64,000 nucleotides of DNA from an uncultured Cytophagales bacterium. Lineage in GTDB: Bacteria; Bacteroidota; Bacteroidia; Cytophagales; Cyclobacteriaceae. The translations under genes and the position numbers were made by a program. The notes under the pieces are model-generated. The model worked only from the letters and a program-made list of their open reading frames with translations. It ran no database searches and had not been told where the DNA came from. The DNA is taken from the NCBI GenBank assembly GCA_913057175.1, contig CAJXNP010000012.1:62001-126000 (forward strand), read 5' to 3'. Positions 8,476 to 16,555 of the stretch are shown piece by piece (position 1 is the stretch's first letter; each line of letters begins with the position of its first letter).

Positions 8476-9663
8476 ATGAAACCCCTGTCGAAATCAAGAA
8501 TTCAATCAATCGATATCTTCCGAGCCCTGACCATGTTTTTCATGATCTTTGTCAACGACCTTCCCACATTAAAAAGTTATCCAAAATGGCTGGGTCACAT
8601 GCCAGCCGATTACGACGGAATGGGTTTCTCCGATGTCATTTTTCCTGCATTCCTTTTTATCGTAGGCTTATCCATTCCTTTTGCCTTCCGGGCCAGGTTG
8701 AAAAAGGGCGATAGCAAAGTAAGCCTTATCTGGCATATCCTCCAGCGATCATTTGCACTGATTGTCATGGGTTTTTTCATGGTCAATCTGGAAAATATTA
8801 ATGAAGAGCTGTTGGTGCTTGACAAAAGTTGGTGGATGATATTGATGACGTTGGCTTTCTTTCTGATATGGAACAATTATCCCGATAAAAAAGCCTTCGG
8901 TCGTGTCCCCCAGTGGATCATGATGCTGGCTGGTTGGATTATTTTGGGCGTACTAGCTCTCCTGTACAAAGGAGGAACAATTGCAGACCCAACCTGGATG
9001 CAAACCCATTGGTGGGGGATTCTGGGACTGATCGGATGGGCATACCTGCTTTGTTCATTGGTCTATTTGTGGATCGGGCAAAAATTCTGGCTGATGCTTC
9101 TCAGCCTTTTGATCCTCTACCTTCTTAACGTCCAGGAGTTTGTTGAATTGATCGGAAGTTTTTCGGGGTTTAAAATAGTTGTCAGCGCCTCCAATCATGC
9201 CAGCGTGATGAGTGGAGTCATCGTCACATTAATCTACATCAGGTTCCGGGAGAATGGTCAGACAAGCCGGTTCATTCTATTCTCATTTTTACTGGGATGT
9301 GCTTTGTTGTTTTTTGGATTTCTTACCCGGCCCGAGTGGGGAATTTCGAAGATTTTCGCAACACCATCCTGGACAGCTGTTTGTGTTGGAATCAGCACTT
9401 TTACCTTTCTTATATTATTCGTAATTGCGGATCTTTTTCAGAAAACCAACTGGGCAAAAGTCTTAGCACCGGCAGGAAGGAGCACACTAACCTGCTACCT
9501 TGTGCCTTATTTTGTTTATGGGATTTGGTGGCTATCCGATTTCACATTGCCAATCGCATTGCAAACAGGTTGGCTGGGAATCTTAAAATGCCTTGTTTTT
9601 TCATTTGTTATCATTCAAATGACATGGGTTTTGGAAAGGATTAACATTCGTTTAAAGATCTGA
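8476..9663 (+). CDS. multi-pass membrane protein, DUF5009/NagX-like (heparan-glucosaminide acetyltransferase type)
   Basis: 395 residues with about ten or eleven hydrophobic segments. The opening RIQSIDIFRALTMFFMIFVN is the signature of the NagX/HGSNAT-like acyltransferase family (SxDxxRG/ALxxxxMixvN), followed by the conserved GMGFSDVIFPAFLFIVGLS. The related lysosomal HGSNAT transfers acetyl groups to terminal glucosamine across the membrane. The bacterial members are inner-membrane proteins found near N-acetylglucosamine catabolic genes. With the GH20 gene 20 bases upstream, a role in amino-sugar acetylation or uptake is plausible but inferred. Confidence 0.83.
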   Translation: MKPLSKSRIQSIDIFRALTMFFMIFVNDLPTLKSYPKWLGHMPADYDGMGFSDVIFPAFLFIVGLSIPFAFRARLKKGDSKVSLIWHILQRSFALIVMGFFMVNLENINEELLVLDKSWWMILMTLAFFLIWNNYPDKKAFGRVPQWIMMLAGWIILGVLALLYKGGTIADPTWMQTHWWGILGLIGWAYLLCSLVYLWIGQKFWLMLLSLLILYLLNVQEFVELIGSFSGFKIVVSASNHASVMSGVIVTLIYIRFRENGQTSRFILFSFLLGCALLFFGFLTRPEWGISKIFATPSWTAVCVGISTFTFLILFVIADLFQKTNWAKVLAPAGRSTLTCYLVPYFVYGIWWLSDFTLPIALQTGWLGILKCLVFSFVIIQMTWVLERINIRLKI

Positions 9664-10443
9664 ATGGATATCTTATCACATGCTGTATCGGGCTTGGCTG
9701 TGTCAACAGTAATTTCTTCCCAGATAAAAGTCAAATTCACCACAAAGCTTAAGTTCTGGCTGACAGGTATATTTGCTGCTGTTTTACCTGATTTCGATGT
9801 TTTAAGTTTATGGTCAAAATTTGATCAGACATTAGGTATTTGGCTAAATTTACAGCATACGGGCAATGAAATCTATTTCTCAAAATTTTGGTACTCACAC
9901 CATGCGTTTATGCATTCCTTGCTTGCTGCTTTAATATTTGGTGGGACATTCCTTGCATTAGGAACTTTATTCAAAAGAAAAAATGATCTTAAAATTCGGA
10001 TGTGTTTGCTGACTACCTTCATTCTTGCTTACTCTGCACATCTTTTTGGGGATATGCCAACCCCGGCGAGCGTTTGGGGTGGGGTGAAATTATTTTTCCC
10101 GTACGACGAATACATTGGAGGTTTTGGAAATATTTGGTGGTGGAATAATTACGACCTTTTCATGATCATGCTTCTGGTAGTATTGATTAATGTTGGAATT
10201 TCTATTGTTCAGGAGTTTAGATCGGTACAAATAAAAATTATTTCCTTGATCACATTCGCGATAGGTTTGACGCTAATCATGATTCAAATCAAGTCTCGTC
10301 CATTTGACTTTTCTTACGAAGGTCATACTGCAAATTACCTTCAATTTGAAGAACAATCGCAACTCCTTCAACAGGAAATTCTTGGTACTCATCTTTACAA
10401 AATGATGAATGATTTTGATAAGAAGTTGCCGTTTTATTTCTAA
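9664..10443 (+). CDS. YdjM/DUF457-type membrane-bound metal-dependent hydrolase-like protein
   Basis: 259 residues. The N-terminus MDILSHAVSGLAVST, then LPDFDVLSL, then SHHAFMHSLL carry the conserved His/Asp residues of the DUF457 (YdjM/YbcI, LexA-regulated) family, and HLFGDMPTP supplies the later His-Asp. Five or six transmembrane helices are visible. The family is called hydrolase-like because of its metal-binding residues; no substrate is established. The ATG directly follows the stop of the previous gene (TGAATG), so it is the last member of the EthD-GH20-NagX run. It overlaps the convergent lipid kinase by four bases. Confidence 0.85.
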   Translation: MDILSHAVSGLAVSTVISSQIKVKFTTKLKFWLTGIFAAVLPDFDVLSLWSKFDQTLGIWLNLQHTGNEIYFSKFWYSHHAFMHSLLAALIFGGTFLALGTLFKRKNDLKIRMCLLTTFILAYSAHLFGDMPTPASVWGGVKLFFPYDEYIGGFGNIWWWNNYDLFMIMLLVVLINVGISIVQEFRSVQIKIISLITFAIGLTLIMIQIKSRPFDFSYEGHTANYLQFEEQSQLLQQEILGTHLYKMMNDFDKKLPFYF

Positions 10444-11312
10444 TTCCCGGAAATCACCTTCAAAGCCTTCGGAATCACCCGTATTTTAATCGATTTTTTA
10501 AAAATCCTTGATTCACCATCCAGGTGAGTAACGATCTTGCCATTGCGTTTGATCTCGAGGTCTTCCAGGCTTTTGCTGTAATAATAGGGAGAATGGTGAA
10601 TGGTCTTTTTAAACAACCTGACTGCAAGTTCCGGGGTTTTCCATCTTGGAAAATCTTTCACCACACACAATTCAAAAACCCCGTCATTATATTTGGCCAT
10701 GGGAGCGATGTGGGCATTATTGCCGTACTGACTGGTATTGGCAAAACTGATCAGAAAAGCTTTTTCATGGTACGAATGACCATTCATCACAATCCTGTAC
10801 TTTTTCCCTTTGTAGTTAAAAAATTTACGGGCAACCAACTTGGCGTATCCGCCCAGGCCTCTTTTTTTCTTTCCTTGAAATTTCCGGGCGATGTAAGCAT
10901 CAAATCCCACTCCGGCCATATTAAAAAAATAGTTGTCATTCACCTTAATGGCATCAATCCGAATGGATGACATTCTTTTGATCACTTCCAATGCTTTGAA
11001 AGTCTGCATAGGGATCCCAAGCGAACGCGCTAAACCATTTCCCGAACCTGCTGGAATAATTGCCATCTTCTTGTTAGTTCCGATCAATTCTTTTCCAACC
11101 TCATTGATCGTTCCGTCACCGCCTACTGCAACAAATACATCGTACTTTTCCAAATTTTCCTTCACAATTTTGTCAGCCAGGAAATTAGGCTTTGTATAAG
11201 AAATATCAAATGAAAAAGTCTCTGGCTGGAGAATGGACAAAATTTTATCGTGAGTGAGATTGCTCGTTTTATTTCCAGCAGTTGGATTAATGATAAACAG
11301 TAGCTTTATCAT
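10440..11312 (-). CDS. diacylglycerol kinase-family lipid kinase (YegS/BmrU type)
   Basis: 290 residues, typical for the family. IINPTAGNK at the N-terminus and GGDGTINEV near residue 63 form the ATP site. IPAGSGNGLARSLGIP is the conserved phosphate-binding and substrate loop, and FNMAGVGFDAYIA is the next block. The late THLDGE motif matches the family C-terminal domain. Members phosphorylate diacylglycerol, ceramide or phosphatidylglycerol at the inner face of the membrane. The gene is divergent from the SIMPL gene across a 307-base spacer that carries a palindrome. Confidence 0.92.
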   Translation of the reverse strand: MIKLLFIINPTAGNKTSNLTHDKILSILQPETFSFDISYTKPNFLADKIVKENLEKYDVFVAVGGDGTINEVGKELIGTNKKMAIIPAGSGNGLARSLGIPMQTFKALEVIKRMSSIRIDAIKVNDNYFFNMAGVGFDAYIARKFQGKKKRGLGGYAKLVARKFFNYKGKKYRIVMNGHSYHEKAFLISFANTSQYGNNAHIAPMAKYNDGVFELCVVKDFPRWKTPELAVRLFKKTIHHSPYYYSKSLEDLEIKRNGKIVTHLDGESRIFKKSIKIRVIPKALKVISGN

Positions 11313-11619
11313 GGGTTAATTATCGCTCAAGGTTAATGTGTTTTCTTTAATTTTATACGATATTAATATTGTTAAATCATTAACAAATCGTAAAAAATCT
11401 GGCTGGATCAACTTTGCCATGAAGAAAACCCACCACTTTATTATTGCGCTTATACAAAGTCAGTAACATCTTATTTAAAGGCTCTCGTTCATCACAATGA
11501 ATTCAAATTCTGGCCCGGTTTTAGTATTAAGATTTCGACAAATAATTTATTTCAGAACGAGGGAAACAAAGTCTGGTTCTGAACGATTAATGTTAGAAAG
11601 TTTTAAAACATTTATTTAC
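11313..11619. promoter_or_regulatory. divergent intergenic region with a 7-4-7 palindrome
   Basis: The spacer lies between the lipid-kinase start and the SIMPL gene start. It contains the perfect inverted repeat TTGTTAA-ATCA-TTAACAA at 11369-11386, about 60 bases upstream of the lipid kinase, which is a plausible operator. The rest is AT-rich with no gene I can support. Confidence 0.4.
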
Positions 11620-12312
11620 ATGAGCAAACACATCATCTTTAGTATGTTGTTCCTTTTCGTTTCTGGAATGGTATCAGCGCAGGATAAGAATTTTATCGAC
11701 CAAAATTACATTGAGGTAACGGGGACAGCCAAAATCGAACTCGTGCCTGACGAAATTTATGTGAAAGTCGTAATCAGTGAAAAGGACGACAAAACCAAAC
11801 AATCTCTTGAAGATCTGGAGAGAAAAATGATCAAAAAGTTGGAAGATATTGGTATTGATATCAAGGAAGACCTGTCAGTAATCGATTTTACAAGCAACCT
11901 CGGAAAAGTCTTTTTAGGCAAAGAAGTTTTCACATCGAAGGAATATCAAGTCAGGGCAAGTACCGGAAAAACAGTTGCAGAAATTTACATGGAACTGGAA
12001 AAAATGGGAATATCCGATATCAGCATTTCTCAACTCGACCATTCAGAAATTGAAAAATATCGCAGAGAAGTAAAAATCGATGCCGTAAAAGCCGCAAAAG
12101 AAAAAGCTGCTCAAATGGCGGAAGCAATTGATCAGACTGTAGGAAAAGCCATTTATATCCAGGAAATGGATAACTATTACAGGCCGCTGCAACGGGAAGC
12201 AAATTATGCAATGGCAATGGATTACAAACAGTCCGAGCAAAAAATCCCCGAGCTGGACTTTCAAAAAATAGTACTGGAATACCAGGTCTTGACAAGATTT
12301 GCATTGGAGTAG
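11620..12312 (+). CDS. SIMPL-domain (DUF541) periplasmic protein
   Basis: I place the start at the ATG at 11620, which yields a 230-residue protein with a signal peptide (KHIIFSMLFLFVSGMVSAQ). Reading back to 11497 would add 41 residues without family character. The mature part opens with NYIEVTGTAKIELVPDEIYV, the standard beginning of SIMPL/YggE proteins, and continues with EKAAQMAEAIDQTVGKAIYI, the conserved helix-strand element. Such proteins form oligomeric rings in the periplasm or outer membrane. They have been linked to oxidative stress and signalling, with no enzymatic reaction known. Confidence 0.85.
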   Translation: MSKHIIFSMLFLFVSGMVSAQDKNFIDQNYIEVTGTAKIELVPDEIYVKVVISEKDDKTKQSLEDLERKMIKKLEDIGIDIKEDLSVIDFTSNLGKVFLGKEVFTSKEYQVRASTGKTVAEIYMELEKMGISDISISQLDHSEIEKYRREVKIDAVKAAKEKAAQMAEAIDQTVGKAIYIQEMDNYYRPLQREANYAMAMDYKQSEQKIPELDFQKIVLEYQVLTRFALE

Positions 12313-12343
12313 ATTATCTAAGTAAATCTCAGTTGAAAAACAA

Positions 12344-13111
12344 TCAGGACTTCCTACAGAAAAAAATAATCTCATCTAAAGGTAGGGCAAAGCGCTCTAC
12401 CTTTTCTTTTGGAAGCTTTTTAACGTAATCATCTTCGGTCACCTTAAATCCAACGCTTCGAATACGGTCAGCGTAGTCTTTCCCATACTTTCGTTGATGA
12501 TCATCCTGACCATAAATGGCTTCCCTTTCTTTTGGGTCCGTAATGGAGGGATCTTCAAGGGTGGTTTCCAATTCTGGATAAACCGGTGACTGCATAATCG
12601 CCCACCCCCCTGGCTTCAATACCCGGTAGATCTCACTCATCGCTTTGATATCATCATCCACGTGTTCCATGACATGATTACAGAATACCACATCGAAGAA
12701 ATTTGCCTCAAAGATAATCTGGTGGATATCCATCCTGACTTTGGCAAGGGGAGATTCGATATCTGCTGTGATGTAATTGTTTCCATGCAGCTCTTCAAAC
12801 TTTTTCATGAAACACAGTTCAGGAGCAATGTGCAAAACTTTAAGCTTTTCAGTAAAAAAATTAGTCTTTTCTTTCAGGTACAGCCACATCAACCGATGCC
12901 TTTCCAGGGAAAGGGAATCAGGGCAAAGTGCATTATCCCTTTTATCTATTCGACCGTATGGCAAAAATTTTCTATATGTCTTCCCTGAAATGGGGCATTC
13001 CACATTATTTCCCCTATAGAAAAGTCCAATTACAGGCAAGACAAAGTGACTGACTTTCTGCAACGTCGTTCTAGGCACATTGCGTAATACATAACTGATA
13101 AGGTTTTTCAT
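12344..13111 (-). CDS. class I SAM-dependent methyltransferase
   Basis: 255 residues. The methyltransferase core spans roughly residues 85-200. The motif I region reads KVLHIAPELCF rather than the usual glycine-rich loop, a variant seen in envelope-polysaccharide-associated methyltransferases. ITADIESP is motif II. FFDVVFCNHVMEHVDDD and MSEIYRVLKPGGWAIMQSPV are strongly conserved Methyltransf_11 blocks. The N-terminus contains a small Cys pair region (NVECPISGKTY ... NALCPDS) that may bind metal. The substrate is unknown and neighbouring genes give no pathway. Confidence 0.85.
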   Translation of the reverse strand: MKNLISYVLRNVPRTTLQKVSHFVLPVIGLFYRGNNVECPISGKTYRKFLPYGRIDKRDNALCPDSLSLERHRLMWLYLKEKTNFFTEKLKVLHIAPELCFMKKFEELHGNNYITADIESPLAKVRMDIHQIIFEANFFDVVFCNHVMEHVDDDIKAMSEIYRVLKPGGWAIMQSPVYPELETTLEDPSITDPKEREAIYGQDDHQRKYGKDYADRIRSVGFKVTEDDYVKKLPKEKVERFALPLDEIIFFCRKS

Positions 13112-13181
13112 TTAAATCAAAATTAAAAATTTTCGTCTTGTCAAATGTAATCTGTGTATTTACCAAACCTGACGATGGGAC

Positions 13182-13604
13182 TCATTTATTTTGATTGCTG
13201 GTATGGATAAAATCAAAAAATTCAACTAAGGATATTGTCTTAACTTCAGGAAATTCATTCCTCCCTACTAATAATAATTTCGCATCATTTGTTACCAAAA
13301 AATCTGCAGAGGAAGAAATGTAAGTGTCTACAAATTTATTGTCATCTGCGTCACCCGAAACTAAATTAAAATTAAAGTAGATAGGCTGCAATAATACATT
13401 TTCGGAAGTTAGCAAAACACCAAGCAAATTATTCGTTACTTCCTCCCCCCAAAACTCCAGAAACTTCTCTTCATATTCTAAAAGTATCTCGGAAGAGACA
13501 CATAAGGTTAGTTTTCCTTCTAAAAACTTATCAAATAATTTTCTGAATTTAGATTTTTTACCAATGCAACTAATGAAACAATTTGTATCTAATACAATTT
13601 TCAC
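13182..13604 (-). CDS. PIN-domain toxin (putative VapC-like ribonuclease)
   Basis: 140 residues. The PIN acidic residues are visible: Asp6 in IVLDTNCFIS, a Glu in SSEILLEYEEKF, Asp in SGDADDNKFVDTYI and the terminal VTNDAKLL. Together they bind Mg2+ for RNA cleavage in this fold. It belongs to the COG1569 'putative toxin' branch rather than classic VapC. Its start lies 12 bases after the stop of the small antitoxin-like gene upstream, as expected for a toxin-antitoxin operon. The chain appears intact. Confidence 0.85.
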   Translation of the reverse strand: MKIVLDTNCFISCIGKKSKFRKLFDKFLEGKLTLCVSSEILLEYEEKFLEFWGEEVTNNLLGVLLTSENVLLQPIYFNFNLVSGDADDNKFVDTYISSSADFLVTNDAKLLLVGRNEFPEVKTISLVEFFDFIHTSNQNK

Positions 13605-13616
13605 TCAACTAAAAAA

Positions 13617-13832
13617 TTATTTCTTGGATGAACTCCTCAACCATTCTTCGTAAATATCCGAATTATAGTTTTTGCTTTTTTCCTCTTTATCGATGGCTTC
13701 ATCCAGTTTTTTGCGGAAATAGAAATTAAGCAATGATTTGACTTCTTTTAATTGTTCCTCATTGGTAATGTGCTTGAAACTCTTCAACAGCTCAACTTGC
13801 ATCGCGGTTAACTTATTTCCTGTTTTTATCAT
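13617..13832 (-). CDS. antitoxin-like partner of the PIN toxin
   Basis: 71 residues, charged and helical. It ends in KLDEAIDKEEKSKNYNSDIYEEWLRSSSKK, written here in parts as KLDEAIDKEE and DIYEEWLRSS, a pattern I recognise from small Bacteroidota antitoxins encoded ahead of COG1569 PIN toxins. The size, the order (antitoxin first) and the 12-base gap support the pairing. No DNA-binding motif is obvious, so autoregulation is uncertain. Confidence 0.72.
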   Translation of the reverse strand: MIKTGNKLTAMQVELLKSFKHITNEEQLKEVKSLLNFYFRKKLDEAIDKEEKSKNYNSDIYEEWLRSSSKK

Positions 13833-13889
13833 AGCTAATTGTACTAATATACTGAAGTAAAGTTTATAATTTCGACAAAAAGGATTAAT

Positions 13890-15101
13890 CTATTTCCCAT
13901 CGACATAATCCTGCAAATAACTAAACTTTTTGGTTAACTTTCCTTTTTCGGTGATGGTTGCTCGCCCGATAACGCCTTTTGAATCGGTATTTAAAAGTGA
14001 AGGTAAAACATTTTCCATTAATTGCCGGCCAAAATCAGCAGATGATTCCCTCGGCAATTCGTTGGGCAGGGTGTCAATGGCCATGACAGAAATACCATCC
14101 TTGCTAAAAGGAGGTAATTCCTTCCTGGTATTTGGATCAAAATCATAAACGGGATCTTTAATCGTGGCCGCCCTGATCGTTGAAGGAACGGAACCGTCAA
14201 TATCGCAGGTAATATCAGCTATGACCCGTATTTTGAAATCCTCATCCTTCATATCATCCAATTCAAATAATTTTGGCGCTTTAGGATCCCAGTAAATGGC
14301 GTTGATGAGCATATCGGCTTGATGGGTAAATGGAAGGAAGTCAGAAATATATTGTTCAGGATGCTTAAAAAAGTGATCAAAGTGGAAAGGATGTCCTTTT
14401 TTATGGCGATAATATGTGTTGACATCCACTTGCGTGAAAACGGGTTTTTCAAATGTTTGATAAAAAAATGGAGCCGGTTCTACCTGTTTTATTTCCAATG
14501 CATTTAATATTTCTAAAACTCCCAGTGCCACTCGGCCTGTACCGGTTACGATAATTTTTTCCGGAGGCAGAATAGACTTTTTCAATTCGTTCAATAGCTC
14601 TTCGAGGTCTTTGCATTCATGTGCCCTTTTAAGGTGAAATAAATCATACTTTTTGCCAAAAGTCCAGATGGCATTGTAAGCCCCGACAATCCCTGCCCAT
14701 CTGCCAAATGCAATGATCCTGATATTTTTCTCATCTTTCAGGCATTCGTAATCTATCAATTGAATGTTCCTTTGGAGGATTTCCTGCAAAAGAGTGCGAT
14801 TATAGGATTGTTTCTTTATGGTATGTGAGAAGAAGAAATAAACCTTGCCAGAAATCAATTCACTAATCGGAACCTCTTTCACACCAAACAGCACATCACA
14901 ATCATCCACGGATTCCACCACCTCAATTCCCTGAGATTGGTATTCATCATCAGAAAAGCAACGATCATTACTTTTCTGTACTACCCATGTAACAGAAGGA
15001 TACTGCTTTTTCAGAATAGCCATGTGATCGGGAGTGAGGGGTGTCCGGGAATCTGTCGGCTGTTTTCCTTCCCGAATTACCCCGATTTTTTTAATTTTCA
15101 T
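13890..15101 (-). CDS. saccharopine dehydrogenase (lysine-forming, LYS1-like)/alanine-dehydrogenase superfamily oxidoreductase
   Basis: 403 residues. The AlaDH/PNT N-terminal pattern is clear: KKIGVIREGKQPTDSRTPLTP, then VLFGVKEVPISEL. FGRWAGIVGAYNAIWTFGKK and the Rossmann motif VTGTGRVALGVLEIL (near residue 185) match NAD-dependent saccharopine dehydrogenases of the LYS1 type. The C-terminal block ADITCDIDGSVPSTIRAATI also fits. LYS1 enzymes oxidise saccharopine to lysine and 2-oxoglutarate; in bacteria they may act in lysine degradation. Annotation as alanine dehydrogenase is a common alternative, but a clear Ald exists separately at 51.4 kb. Toxin-antitoxin loci lie on both sides. Confidence 0.82.
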   Translation of the reverse strand: MKIKKIGVIREGKQPTDSRTPLTPDHMAILKKQYPSVTWVVQKSNDRCFSDDEYQSQGIEVVESVDDCDVLFGVKEVPISELISGKVYFFFSHTIKKQSYNRTLLQEILQRNIQLIDYECLKDEKNIRIIAFGRWAGIVGAYNAIWTFGKKYDLFHLKRAHECKDLEELLNELKKSILPPEKIIVTGTGRVALGVLEILNALEIKQVEPAPFFYQTFEKPVFTQVDVNTYYRHKKGHPFHFDHFFKHPEQYISDFLPFTHQADMLINAIYWDPKAPKLFELDDMKDEDFKIRVIADITCDIDGSVPSTIRAATIKDPVYDFDPNTRKELPPFSKDGISVMAIDTLPNELPRESSADFGRQLMENVLPSLLNTDSKGVIGRATITEKGKLTKKFSYLQDYVDGK

Positions 15102-15160
15102 TTGTCAAAGCATTTATATTTTTATCTCAGAGGTTTTCGCTTGCTAATTTGTTTTCCGGT

Positions 15161-15200
15161 GAATAGGCTTTTCGGATATTGAATAGGCTTTTCGGATATA
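15161..15200. repeat. 20-base tandem duplication upstream of the MntA-like gene
   Basis: Two head-to-tail copies of a 20-base unit beginning GAATAGGCTTTTCGG occupy 15161-15180 and 15181-15200. They differ only in the last base. The pair lies 41 bases before the antitoxin start, so it could be an operator with two sites or a recent slip duplication. Confidence 0.85.
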
Positions 15201-15241
15201 GTGATATAATTTGAATTCACTAAATTTGTAAAAACTAACGA

Positions 15242-15538
15242 ATGAATAGGACTTTAATAAATAAATTATCTGAGTATTTTTCTAATCAACCAATTGAAAA
15301 AGCATGGTTGTTCGGATCTTATGCCCGGTCAGCAGAGAACAACAACAGTGATATAGATATTCTGGTAAATTTCATTCCAAATGCTAAGATTACTCTATTT
15401 AGGTACATCCATATTATTAATGATTTACAGAACTTGACAGGAAAAAAAATTGACTTGGTGGAAAATGGTCAACTTAAGCCATTTGCTGTGAATGGTGTTG
15501 ATCAAGAAAAGGTTTTAATCTATGAGAGAAAAGCCTAG
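15242..15538 (+). CDS. mntA: MntA-type nucleotidyltransferase antitoxin
   Basis: 98 residues. The minimal nucleotidyltransferase signature GSX10DXD is exact: GSYARSAENNNSDIDIL, with the third acidic position in KKIDLVE. In characterised MNT/HepT pairs this protein neutralises the toxin by transferring AMP groups to a tyrosine of HepT. The next gene overlaps it by 17 bases and is a HepT-like reading frame, so the pair is recognisable. The antitoxin appears intact although its toxin is not. The name rests on family and neighbour and not on demonstrated function. Confidence 0.85.
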   Translation: MNRTLINKLSEYFSNQPIEKAWLFGSYARSAENNNSDIDILVNFIPNAKITLFRYIHIINDLQNLTGKKIDLVENGQLKPFAVNGVDQEKVLIYERKA

Positions 15539-15862
15539 GGATAAAGATAGGCTTCTTCACATGATAGATGCTATCAACAATATTCTTGAATTTGTTGAAA
15601 ACAAATCTTTTGAAGTTTATAAGAAAGATAAAATATTAAGATTTGCTGTAATTAAAAACCTTGAAATTATTGGCGAAGCGGCTTATCTTCTTACACAAGA
15701 ATTTAAAGACAACCACCATTCAGTGGAATGGGAGATATAATTGGAATGAGACATATTTTGGTCCATGACTACTATCAAATAAGCGATGAAATAATTTGGG
15801 CTACAATTGAAACCGATCTCGATCCTTTAAAAAAAGAAATACTTAAATTTTTATCTCCATAA
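15522..15862 (+). pseudogene. hepT: HepT-like (DUF86) toxin, frameshifted
   Basis: The first frame (15522-15740) gives 72 residues of HepT: RDKDRLLHMIDAINNILEF, then AVIKNLEIIGEAAY, ending at a stop just after SVEWEI. The frame that continues at 15740-15862 supplies the missing end: IGMRHILVHDYYQI and ATIETDLDPLKKEI. Restoring one base near 15735-15739 joins them as W-E-I-I-I-G-M-R, the normal family spacing (WxxIIGMR). The RX4HXY motif (RHILVHDY), which is the RNase site and the target of AMP transfer, lies wholly in the lost part. The truncated protein should be inactive. A sequencing error or programmed frameshift in the AT-rich GAGATATAATT run is the alternative. Confidence 0.82.
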
Positions 15863-15909
15863 AGAATTGATCAATAAAGTTATTAATTCTCTTATCGCAT
15901 TGAAGTCCT

Positions 15910-16488
15910 ATGCCTTTGTTAAAACTTGTCATTTTTTGGGTGATCTACTACTTTTTGCACAGTTTTTTAGTAACAGAAAATGTGCAAAATTTTTTCCTAA
16001 ATAATCTCAATATTTCCCGTCAAACTTTCAGATTAGTGTATGTCATCCTCTCATTAGTTTTATTCGTTGCCATATTATTTTACCTGGCCACGATGAATCA
16101 TCATTATTTCTGGAATAATACAATTTCCAAATTTATGGGTCTCACGCTGACAACCTACGGCTTATTTGTTATTCGCAAATCCTACAGAAAATATTTTACA
16201 AAAGCTTTCCTTGGACTTGCTGATCCTGTCCTTGAGTCACGAAAACTTATCACCGAAGGCATTCAGGGAAGAATCAGACATCCGCTCTATGCGGGATCCA
16301 TTCTTCTGATTATTGGATTTTTTCTCTATATGCCAACTCTTGAGAACCTGATTACTGTTCTAATTTCCTTAATTTATATTTTCATAGGTATTTACCTGGA
16401 AGAGAAAAAATTGGTCAAAACTTTCGGAAAGGCGTATTTAGAGTACAAATCGAAGGTGCCAATGATCATACCCCGCATCCGTAAGTAA
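15910..16488 (+). CDS. isoprenylcysteine carboxyl methyltransferase/phospholipid methyltransferase-like membrane protein
   Basis: 192 residues with five or so transmembrane segments. The C-terminal part carries the family pattern: GRIRHPLYAGSILL, then EEKKLVKTFGKAYLEYKSKVP. These are the SAM-binding RHPxY and the EExxLxxxFGxxYxxYxxxVP motifs seen in ICMT, PEMT and MddA-like enzymes. Bacterial members methylate small or lipid-soluble substrates in the membrane, and the substrate here is unknown. It is not coupled to its neighbours. Confidence 0.85.
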   Translation: MPLLKLVIFWVIYYFLHSFLVTENVQNFFLNNLNISRQTFRLVYVILSLVLFVAILFYLATMNHHYFWNNTISKFMGLTLTTYGLFVIRKSYRKYFTKAFLGLADPVLESRKLITEGIQGRIRHPLYAGSILLIIGFFLYMPTLENLITVLISLIYIFIGIYLEEKKLVKTFGKAYLEYKSKVPMIIPRIRK

Positions 16489-16555
16489 AATTTACACCGA
16501 ACAATTCAACAAGGTCAAACAATCTTTTTTTGACCACTTTTTGTTAAATTGAAGT

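Noticed and set aside
10524-10970. 148-residue open frame antisense to the lipid kinase
   Set aside because: It is a shadow of a gene with clear GGDGT and AGSGNG motifs.
11392-11497. 42-codon open frame on the minus strand with protein-like composition in the lipid kinase/SIMPL spacer
   Set aside because: It has only an internal Met, no family match that I recognise and no conserved spacing to neighbours; chance is likely in AT-rich sequence.
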